A DNA stretch of 5,662 nucleotides. It comes from Clostridiales bacterium (GTDB lineage Bacteria > Bacillota > Clostridia > Oscillospirales > Oscillospiraceae). Below are positions 1 to 4,151 of this stretch, in pieces (the first letter of the stretch is position 1; each line of letters starts with the position of its first letter). The translations under genes and the position numbers were made by a program. The notes beneath the pieces are model-generated. The model was not told the origin of the DNA. It did no database searches and saw only the letters and a program-made list of their open reading frames with translations. The DNA is taken from contig JAJQET010000042.1 in NCBI GenBank assembly GCA_021201515.1, forward strand, positions 1 to 5,662. Direction: 5' to 3'.

Positions 1-794
1 ATGTCGATGATGCCGATGCCGTTCTTGCCGCCGTACTCGTTCAGGTCGCGGATGATGTCGGATGCCTTCTTTTTCTCCCCGTTGATGGCCACTGGCTTGC
101 CCTGCTCAAACTCCAGGGTGACATAGGTGGGTTCGTCCGGGGCCTGGAGGGGGGAAACACCCATCTCCAGGAAGCCGGGTTTCTCATAGTTCGGCTCGTT
201 GGCCGGATTCTCCAGGTCAAGGCCCTCATGGCTCAGATGCCACAGGTTCTTATCCTTGGAGTAGTTAGTCTCACGGGTGATTTTCAGGGGGACGTTGTGG
301 GCCTCGGCGTAGTCAATCTCCTGGTCACGGGAGACGATGTCCCACTCCCGCCAGGGGGCGATGATGGTCATGCCGGGGGCGAAGCGCTTGATGGCCAGCT
401 CGAACCGCACCTGGTCGTTGCCCTTGCCAGTGCAGCCGTGGGCGATGGCGTCCGCGCCCTCCTCCAGGGCGATCTGGGCCAGCTTCCGGCCGATGATGGG
501 ACGGGCAAAGGCGGTGCCCAGCAGATAAGTCTCATACTTGGCGTCGGCCATGACGGAAGGGACGATGACCTCGTCCACCATCTCGTCCACCAAGTCGGCC
601 ACGATGAGCTTGCTGGCCCCGGTTTTCAGGGCCTTCTCCTCCAGACCGTCCAGCTCGTCGGCCTGGCCCACGTTGCCGGCCACGGCGATGATCTCAGGGT
701 TATTGTAGTTCTCCTTCAGCCAGGGGATGATGATGGACGTATCCAGACCGCCGGAGTAAGCCAGAACGACCTTCTTGATTTCTTTCTTTGCCAT
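1..794 (-). CDS. argG: Argininosuccinate synthase, 3' end cut by window edge
   Basis: ArgG joins citrulline and aspartate, using ATP, to make argininosuccinate in the cytoplasm; this is the penultimate step of arginine biosynthesis. About 264 codons are present; the family is usually near 400 residues, so the C-terminal third lies outside the left edge. The N-terminal ATP-pyrophosphatase P-loop AYSGGLDTS is at residues 12-20. The family signature [15 protein letters not shown] is at about 118-132, and [12 protein letters not shown], typical of the synthetase core, at about 184-195. The ATG at 794 is chosen because AGGAGGA (about 801-807) sits at normal distance and homology starts immediately after it. 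The frame is uninterrupted. A promoter and ARG-box-like operators lie upstream (separate entries), which fits control by arginine through ArgR/AhrC. argH would be a plausible downstream partner but is outside the window. Assignment is very secure. Confidence 0.97.
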   Translation of the reverse strand, partial: MAKKEIKKVVLAYSGGLDTSIIIPWLKENYNNPEIIAVAGNVGQADELDGLEEKALKTGASKLIVADLVDEMVDEVIVPSVMADAKYETYLLGTAFARPIIGRKLAQIALEEGADAIAHGCTGKGNDQVRFELAIKRFAPGMTIIAPWREWDIVSRDQEIDYAEAHNVPLKITRETNYSKDKNLWHLSHEGLDLENPANEPNYEKPGFLEMGVSPLQAPDEPTYVTLEFEQGKPVAINGEKKKASDIIRDLNEYGGKNGIGIID

Positions 795-849
795 GGGGAT
801 TCCTCCTAAAAATGAACTGCGAAACCGCAGAAGCTTGTCTACGAGGGTT

Positions 850-878
850 ATCTTACCACGGCCCGGGCCGGAATGCAA
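850..878 (-). promoter_or_regulatory. Predicted argG promoter
   Basis: On the minus strand a -35-like TTGCAT (873-878) is followed after exactly 17 bp by TAAGAT (850-855). The bases TGG just upstream of the -10 give an extended -10 element. Transcription would begin near 843, giving a leader of about 50 nt. The -35 matches the consensus poorly (3 of 6), so the promoter probably relies on the extended -10. The spacer holds a perfect 12-bp palindrome, CGGCCCGGGCCG (859-870). The leader has a small hairpin (arms CTGCG/CGCAG, 817-830) just before the ribosome binding site. Predicted from sequence only. Confidence 0.6.
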
Positions 879-880
879 GC

Positions 881-908
881 AGCAATTTGCATAAAAATGC
901 AAATTGCT
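881..908. promoter_or_regulatory. ARG-box-like operator (ArgR/AhrC site), perfect palindrome
   Basis: This is a perfect inverted repeat with 12-bp arms AGCAATTTGCAT (881-892) and ATGCAAATTGCT (897-908) around AAAA. The central 18 bp (886-903) follow the known ARG-box layout, a TGAAT-like half site, four A/T bases, then the mirrored half, here with TGCAT and ATGCA. It lies immediately upstream of the predicted argG -35, centred roughly 50 bp before the predicted start of transcription. Arginine-loaded ArgR/AhrC bound here would be expected to repress argG. The palindrome is directly visible; the regulator is inferred from the motif and from the adjacent arginine gene. It lacks a T-run, so it does not look like a terminator. 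Confidence 0.72.
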
Positions 909-938
909 TCCCGGCCGTTTCCCGATATACCCACGAGA

Positions 939-956
939 AATGTATAAATATGCAGA
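939..956. promoter_or_regulatory. Second ARG-box-like site
   Basis: The 18 bp centred on TGTAT-AAAT-ATGCA (941-954) match the ARG-box layout with one half-site mismatch. Its centre is 53 bp, about five helical turns, from the centre of the palindromic site at 881-908, so hexamers bound at both could lie on the same face of the helix. Inferred from similarity only. Confidence 0.5.
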
Positions 957-960
957 ATAG

Positions 961-978
961 AGCGAATAAAAATGCGGA
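961..978. promoter_or_regulatory. Third, weaker ARG-box-like site overlapping a terminator
   Basis: The core CGAAT-AAAA-ATGCG (963-976) resembles an ARG box, with both outermost core bases off consensus. It is separated by 4 bp from the site at 939-956; paired ARG boxes in characterised operators are typically spaced by 2-3 bp, so the pair geometry is close to normal. Its right half coincides with the base of the ferredoxin terminator stem, so the resemblance may simply come from the terminator's A-tract. Confidence 0.3.
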
Positions 979-1001
979 CGGAGGGCTCCGTCCGCATTTT
1001 T
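968..1001 (-). terminator. Rho-independent terminator after the ferredoxin gene
   Basis: A near-perfect inverted repeat has GC-rich arms TGCGGACGGA (973-982) and TCCGTCCGCA (987-996), a GGGC loop, and flanking AAAAA/TTTTT tracts. It begins 15 bp past the ferredoxin stop codon and ends transcription of that gene before argG. The A/T tracts on both sides make it potentially bidirectional, though no plus-strand gene ends here. It indicates that argG and the ferredoxin are separate transcription units. Confidence 0.9.
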
Positions 1002-1016
1002 ATGTAAGGTTGTGAG

Positions 1017-1187
1017 TTAGTCCTCAGCAATGATACCCATGGGGCAGTTCTCAGCACAGGTGCCGCAGGAGATGCAGGCATCGGCATCGATGACATACGC
1101 ATCATCGCCCTCGGAGATCGCGCCGACGGGGCAGTTCTCAGCGCAGGTGCCGCAGGAAATGCAGCCTTCGCCAATCTTAAATGCCAT
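1017..1187 (-). CDS. 2[4Fe-4S] ferredoxin, clostridial type
   Basis: A 56-residue low-potential electron carrier of the cytoplasm, the size usual for clostridial ferredoxins. Two cluster motifs C-x2-C-x2-C-x3-C-P are intact: cysteines 9, 12, 15, 19 and 38, 41, 44, 48. They ligate two [4Fe-4S] clusters in the usual pseudo-twofold arrangement, in which the fourth cysteine of each motif serves the other cluster. The start at 1187 is supported by AGGAGG (about 1195-1201) and by the N-terminus MAFKI; a longer in-frame extension to 1280 lacks a ribosome binding site and would run through the promoter. The two 12-residue motifs are identical in protein (CISCGTCAENCP) and differ at only two synonymous bases of 36 in DNA, which is odd for such an old internal duplication. 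Partners could be hydrogenase, pyruvate:ferredoxin oxidoreductase or similar enzymes; none is encoded here. It has its own promoter and terminator, so it is monocistronic. Confidence 0.95.
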   Translation of the reverse strand: MAFKIGEGCISCGTCAENCPVGAISEGDDAYVIDADACISCGTCAENCPMGIIAED

Positions 1188-1218
1188 GATAAATTCCTCC
1201 TTGTTTCTGGATGATTTC

Positions 1219-1246
1219 ATTGTAGCATGATTGAGAAAAAAATCAA
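1219..1246 (-). promoter_or_regulatory. Predicted ferredoxin promoter
   Basis: Minus-strand TTGATT (1241-1246), a 16-bp spacer, then TACAAT (1219-1224) preceded by TGC, an extended -10. Transcription would start near 1212, leaving a short leader of about 25 nt that carries the AGGAGG ribosome binding site. The surrounding DNA is very A/T-rich compared with the rest of the window, as expected of a strong promoter. Confidence 0.75.
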
Positions 1247-1269
1247 GGGAAATTTTCAAAAAATCAAAA

Positions 1270-1374
1270 GTTAGCGTCAATTAACCCAAAAATGCCGGAA
1301 ATATCTGCCCAAAAAGTTAGTGCTGTTTAACCGCGAAACTCCCACCAAAGTGCCGGAATATCCGGCCTGAAATG
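1270..1374. repeat. Imperfect tandem duplication upstream of the orphan gene
   Basis: Two units follow each other, starting at 1270 and 1316. Each begins GTTAG, reaches TTAACC 16-17 bp in, and then contains CAAA(A)-TGCCGG-AATATC followed by a GCC-rich end. Unit 2 carries about 13 extra bases (1333-1345) after TTAACC. The first 16 bp of each unit have GTTA...TAAC inverted ends. It lies between the divergent ferredoxin and orphan genes, so a protein-binding array or decayed repeats are both possible. No convincing plus-strand promoter was found in 1188-1415, although the downstream gene needs one. Confidence 0.5.
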
Positions 1375-1378
1375 TGGG
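1341..1378 (+). other. Nested inverted repeat in the presumed leader of the orphan gene
   Basis: Inner arms GCCGGA (1352-1357) and TCCGGC (1361-1366) are separated by ATA. Outer arms CCCAC (1341-1345) and GTGGG (1374-1378) are set 6 and 7 bases away, giving a two-tier symmetrical structure. It ends 23 bp before the ribosome binding site at 1401. It could be an operator or an RNA hairpin; GTGG at 1374 could alternatively pair with CCAC at 1393-1396. Not a terminator, as no T-run follows. Confidence 0.4.
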
Positions 1379-1415
1379 CACACTCCCTTTATCCACCAGA
1401 AAGGAGATGCAGAAT

Positions 1416-1625
1416 TTGGCAAAACGGAAGAAAAACCATCTCCGCCGCCCCCTGGACGGCCAGAAGGACGACGCGGAGTTCGCCTTTGACCTGACGCCGG
1501 ACGTGCAGGACGGAGGACACACCGCCCAGCACAAGCGCAGGCCGGAGGGCATTGACGGGGGCCGGATGCATCAGGTGCGGGCGGATGACACGCCCCATTT
1601 GGGGCGCAAGGGCGGGGAGTTTTGA
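1416..1625 (+). CDS. Small hydrophilic protein of unknown function, TTG start
   Basis: I do not recognise this gene. The evidence that it is real is AAGGAG (1401-1406) nine bases before a TTG codon at 1416, and strong G/C bias at third codon positions through the frame, as in the neighbouring genes. The ATG at 1407 directly abuts the ribosome binding site and is out of this frame; an upstream in-frame ATG at 1374 has no ribosome binding site. The 69-residue product has no cysteine, no membrane segment and no signal peptide. It opens with a basic stretch (AKRKKNHLRR), then an acidic segment with EFAFDLTPDV at about 21-30, and ends in a mixed-charge, glycine- and histidine-rich tail (five histidines). 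It is probably largely disordered. It is divergent from the ferredoxin and converges on the methyltransferase gene, so the neighbours give no functional clue. A nucleic-acid-associated role would fit the basic N-terminus but is speculation. Confidence 0.6.
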   Translation: MAKRKKNHLRRPLDGQKDDAEFAFDLTPDVQDGGHTAQHKRRPEGIDGGRMHQVRADDTPHLGRKGGEF

Positions 1626-1626
1626 G

Positions 1627-1646
1627 GCGGCGCAGCCGCAGCTTTT
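1627..1646 (+). terminator. Possible weak terminator between convergent genes
   Basis: Two bases past the orphan stop codon, arms GCGGC (1627-1631) and GCCGC (1635-1639) flank a 3-base loop and are followed by AGCTTTT. The stem is short and the T-run is separated by three bases, so termination would be inefficient. It is the only candidate in the 37-bp gap before the oppositely oriented methyltransferase gene. Confidence 0.3.
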
Positions 1647-1662
1647 AAGGATGTCCGCCCCC

Positions 1663-2664
1663 TCACCGTCTCCTCCGCCGGGCGGCGGCTCTCCCCTTCC
1701 CGCCGCCGGGCATCCCCGGCAGGCGCACCGGCCCGGTTTTCCGGAGCTTCGCCACGAAGAAGCCCTCGAATCGGCTGTCCGGGCAGACGCACACCGTCCC
1801 CGCCAACCGGGTGGGCAGCAGGGGCAGCGCCTCCAGCCAGTCCCCCTGGATGGGAACCGGCTCCACTCCGGCGCTTTCCAGCGCCCAGGCCACCACATCC
1901 TCGTTCTCCGCCGCCAGGACAGAGCAGGTGGAGTACACCAGCTCGCCCCCCGGCTTCAGGAGCTGAAGCCCCTTCGCCAGCAGGGCCTTTTGGCTGCGGA
2001 CGCTCTTTTCCACCAGAGCCGGTGTGAACCGCCCCGGCCCCGGCTCCGTCAGGGACAGGGTGCCGCTGCCGCTGCAGGGCGCGTCCAGCAGGACGCTGTC
2101 GAAGGAAAACCCATCGCTGAGCTGCCGGGCATCCGTCACCATGACGTAGACGCAGGAGGCCCCCTGCTTCGCCACGTTGTACTTGAGGCGCTCCCCCCGG
2201 TGGGGATTCAGCTCGCAGGCGGTGATGTGGCAGCGGTTCCCCGCGAGAGCCGCCAGCTGGGTGGTTTTGCCGCCGGGGGCAGCGGCCATGTCTAAAATGT
2301 CCATCCCCGGCTGGGGGTCCAGCACCAGGGGCGGCAGCATGGAGCTGAGGCTTTGGAGGTACACCTCCCCCGCCTCGTACATCGGCAGGGCCCGGACGGC
2401 GTCCTCTCTGGCCTGGGGCAGCAGGAAGGCGTCCGGGTACCAGACTAGCTGCTTCGGTTCCAGCCCGGCAGCAGACAGGGCGGCGGCCACCGCCGCCCGG
2501 CCTGTTTTCAGCGTGTTGGCCCGGAGAGTCACCGCCCGCTGGCAGCGGTACCCCGCCAGAATCCTTTCCGTCAGGGCGGGGCCATACTGCCCCTCCAGCA
2601 GCGGGGGCAGGAAGGCGGGGAGGGCTTCCCCGGACCCCATCAGGTCAGTTTCATATTCGGCCAT
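1663..2664 (-). CDS. NOL1/NOP2/Sun family RNA m5C methyltransferase (RsmB/RsmF-like)
   Basis: It should transfer a methyl group from S-adenosylmethionine to C5 of a cytosine in RNA, probably 16S rRNA. The 333-residue product has an N-terminal RNA-binding region (about 10-110). The SAM-binding motif I, DMAAAPGGKTT, is at 125-135. Motif IV, DAPCSGSG, at 194-201 holds the release cysteine C197. Motif VI, YSTCSVLAAENE, at 244-255 holds the nucleophile C247. Both family cysteines are therefore present. The end SRFEGFFVAKLRK (298-310) closes the catalytic domain and is followed only by a Gly/Arg-rich basic tail ending in five arginines. RsmF proteins of about 450-480 residues carry a further C-terminal RNA-binding region that is absent here, so the exact target cannot be assigned. 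The ATG at 2664 is preceded by GGAGGAACG at good distance; the later Met9 lacks a ribosome binding site. It overlaps the upstream membrane-protein gene by 25 bp, so the two are co-transcribed and probably translationally coupled. Confidence 0.93.
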   Translation of the reverse strand: MAEYETDLMGSGEALPAFLPPLLEGQYGPALTERILAGYRCQRAVTLRANTLKTGRAAVAAALSAAGLEPKQLVWYPDAFLLPQAREDAVRALPMYEAGEVYLQSLSSMLPPLVLDPQPGMDILDMAAAPGGKTTQLAALAGNRCHITACELNPHRGERLKYNVAKQGASCVYVMVTDARQLSDGFSFDSVLLDAPCSGSGTLSLTEPGPGRFTPALVEKSVRSQKALLAKGLQLLKPGGELVYSTCSVLAAENEDVVAWALESAGVEPVPIQGDWLEALPLLPTRLAGTVCVCPDSRFEGFFVAKLRKTGPVRLPGMPGGGKGRAAARRRRR

Positions 2665-3947
2665 CGTTCCTCCACAAATTCGTCGGAATAGTTGTTGTCG
2701 ATAAACTCCTCCAGCACGGTGCCGGCATCCAGGTCATAGCTCCGCTCCACATAGCGCAGCATCACCGCCCCGGTGAGCAGGGCGTCGGCGATCATCAGCA
2801 GCACCAGCGCCCAGGTGACCACTTTGGCGTAGAGGGTGGGGAGATGCTCAATCCACCCGCTGATGGCGGGGTAGAGCACCTTGATCCACACCACCGCCAG
2901 CAGCCCCCAGAAAATGCAGAACAGCAGGTTGGTGCGGCCATTGAAGTTGAAGGGCATATCGCTGTAGTCCCAAAAGACGGTGCCAAAGACGTACTCGGTG
3001 AACACGCTGCACATATACTCGTACACGCCGCCCACAACGGCGCCCCCCAGGAACACATACCGGTCCTCCTTCCCCGCCAGTGGCTGGAGTACCATGGTCA
3101 GCACCACTGCGCCAATGCCCCACACCACGGAGAAGGCCCCGTACAGCACGCTGGACCGGCTCATCCAGAATCCGGCGGAGAAGCGGCAGAACACCGTCTC
3201 GATCAAATCCCCCAGAAAGGCGCAGATGATAAAGACCCAGAACAGCTTGTCCAGGCACACGCCCTTGGCGAACACATAGTCCCCGGCGTCCCGTCCGTGC
3301 CGCCCCTCCATGTCGGGATAGGCCCGGTTCAGCCGCCTCCAGACGCTGCGGCAGATGAGATTGCCCAGTTTGCCCTGAACGGCGGACTGCTCGCTCTGCT
3401 GCATCTCCTCCGCATGGGCCAGGTCCGCCCCGTTCCTGCTTTTGGACACGGCGTAGAGGACGCCTGCCAGGTCAAACGCCATGACGCCCAGAATCACGCC
3501 GTCCACAATCCGCAGCAGCAGGACGGGCAGCAGGCTGACAAACGTATACAGGAAGGGGTGGAGCAGCAGAATCACCAGCATCGCCGTCAACGCCTTCCCC
3601 ATGGCCATGAGCAGACCCTGCCACTCGCCGGAGAAGGGGGTGGCCCGTTCGTACTGGCTCAACTTCCGCCGCCAGGTGCGGCGGGTCAGGTCGCCGGCCA
3701 GGAAGTCCACCACAGACACCACCACCAGGGCCAGGATGTACTGTGTGATGGCGTGTCCCTCCAGGGTGGGGAGGGCCACCATCAGCGACACCGCCATAAT
3801 GCCGTACTTGGGGCAGATGGGCAGGTCGAAAAAGCCCCGGTTGGAGAAGGTGCGGTCCTTCACTACGGTGACGATCACCTCGATCAGCCAGCCCAGGAAG
3901 CCGTACAGCAGCAAAAAGGTGACGAGTTCGGTATAGGTGTAGTCCAT
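2640..3947 (-). CDS. CmpB-family membrane protein (PF06541, 'putative ABC transporter permease')
   Basis: A 435-residue integral membrane protein matching the family called ABC_trans_CmpB (PF06541). The 'ABC permease' name is inherited annotation; no ATPase or binding protein is nearby and the function is unknown. It has two related halves. The N-half (about 5-165) has GFLGWLIEV and then NRGFFDLPICPKYG. The C-half (about 231-400) has AFLGDLIETVFCRFSAGF, SSVLYGAFSVVWG, and the family hallmark WDYSDMPFNFNGR (326-338) followed by a membrane segment. A charged linker of about 65 residues (166-230) joins them. The N-half equivalent of the hallmark is degenerate (QYERATPFSGEWQG, 98-111). The protein ends in an acidic cytoplasmic-looking tail (about 400-435) with several D/E and NNYSDEF. 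The start at 3947 has AAGAAGG about 7 bases upstream. First gene of a two-gene operon with the RNA methyltransferase. Family is confident, role is not. Confidence 0.88.
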   Translation of the reverse strand: MDYTYTELVTFLLLYGFLGWLIEVIVTVVKDRTFSNRGFFDLPICPKYGIMAVSLMVALPTLEGHAITQYILALVVVSVVDFLAGDLTRRTWRRKLSQYERATPFSGEWQGLLMAMGKALTAMLVILLLHPFLYTFVSLLPVLLLRIVDGVILGVMAFDLAGVLYAVSKSRNGADLAHAEEMQQSEQSAVQGKLGNLICRSVWRRLNRAYPDMEGRHGRDAGDYVFAKGVCLDKLFWVFIICAFLGDLIETVFCRFSAGFWMSRSSVLYGAFSVVWGIGAVVLTMVLQPLAGKEDRYVFLGGAVVGGVYEYMCSVFTEYVFGTVFWDYSDMPFNFNGRTNLLFCIFWGLLAVVWIKVLYPAISGWIEHLPTLYAKVVTWALVLLMIADALLTGAVMLRYVERSYDLDAGTVLEEFIDNNYSDEFVEERWPNMKLT

Positions 3948-3999
3948 AGGGAGCCTTCTTTCTGTTGCGCCGGGGCGGAGGGAACGGGGCTGACGGCGC

Positions 4000-4024
4000 T
4001 TTTTCCGGAAAATCCCCGGAAAAA
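4000..4024. repeat. Inverted repeat in the divergent promoter region
   Basis: Arms TTTTTCCGG (4000-4008) and CCGGAAAAA (4016-4024) are perfect complements around a 7-base loop. Within it, TTTTCCGGAAAA (4001-4012) is itself a 12-bp perfect palindrome. It lies 3 bp from the predicted mtaB -35 and in the leader of the cmpB-type transcript, so it could be an operator for mtaB or an RNA hairpin of the minus transcript. Confidence 0.45.
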
Positions 4025-4027
4025 CAC

Positions 4028-4056
4028 TGTACAGCGGCGAAAAAAACGATTATAAT
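4028..4056 (+). promoter_or_regulatory. Predicted mtaB promoter
   Basis: TGTACA (4028-4033, 4 of 6 matches to the -35 consensus), a 17-bp spacer, then a perfect TATAAT (4051-4056). Transcription would start near 4063, with a leader of about 88 nt whose first bases form the stem-loop at 4065-4090. The -10 sits in the palindrome ATTATAAT (4049-4056), so a -10 also exists on the minus strand, but its -35 (CAGGAC) is poor. Confidence 0.75.
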
Positions 4057-4064
4057 GGGGACGC

Positions 4065-4090
4065 TGCGGCAGTCCTGAGGGACTGCTGCG
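4065..4090. other. Stem-loop shared by both divergent 5' leaders
   Basis: Arms from about 4066-4075 and 4080-4089, including the perfect GCAGTCC/GGACTGC core, enclose a TGAG loop; one G-T pair interrupts otherwise full pairing over 10 bp. It would be the first structure in the mtaB leader and also lies near the 5' end of the predicted minus-strand transcript. No T-run follows in either direction, so it is not a classical terminator. It may stabilise the RNA 5' ends. Confidence 0.6.
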
Positions 4091-4104
4091 CACATTGTAG
4101 CATT

Positions 4105-4133
4105 ATTATACCGGTTCCCGGAAGAAAAAGCAA
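4105..4133 (-). promoter_or_regulatory. Predicted promoter of the membrane protein-methyltransferase operon
   Basis: Minus-strand TTGCTT (4128-4133), exactly 17 bp of spacer, then a perfect TATAAT (4105-4110). Transcription would start near 4098, giving a leader of about 150 nt. A second -10-like TACAAT with TGC before it (4094-4099) follows directly. This -35 is only about 18 bp from the mtaB start codon, inside the predicted mtaB leader, so the two divergent transcripts overlap by roughly 35 nt. Confidence 0.72.
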
Positions 4134-4151
4134 CACGAAAGGGAGCACCTC

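Noticed and set aside
228..809. 193-codon plus-strand frame opposite argG
   Set aside because: Antisense to conserved argG motifs and without homology features; a shadow.
881..908. The palindrome as a terminator
   Set aside because: No T-run follows on either strand, the stem is A/T-rich, and the core matches an ARG box.
1188..1280. N-terminal extension of the ferredoxin to 1280
   Set aside because: It would translate through the predicted promoter; the ATG at 1187 has the ribosome binding site and gives the normal family length.
1270..1374. CRISPR-like array
   Set aside because: Only two imperfect units of unequal length, no uniform spacers and no cas genes.
1389..1898. Minus-strand frame covering the orphan gene and the 3' end of the methyltransferase gene
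   Set aside because: It overlaps two better-supported frames, has a Trp/Arg/Gly-rich composition and no ribosome binding site.
1552..2295. 247-codon plus-strand frame opposite the methyltransferase
   Set aside because: It is antisense to the catalytic motifs of a recognised enzyme and has a Gln/Pro/Arg-rich shadow composition.
2844..4055. 403-codon plus-strand frame opposite the membrane protein gene
   Set aside because: Product is His/Gln/Pro-rich with no domain, has no ribosome binding site, and mirrors the codons of a real membrane protein.
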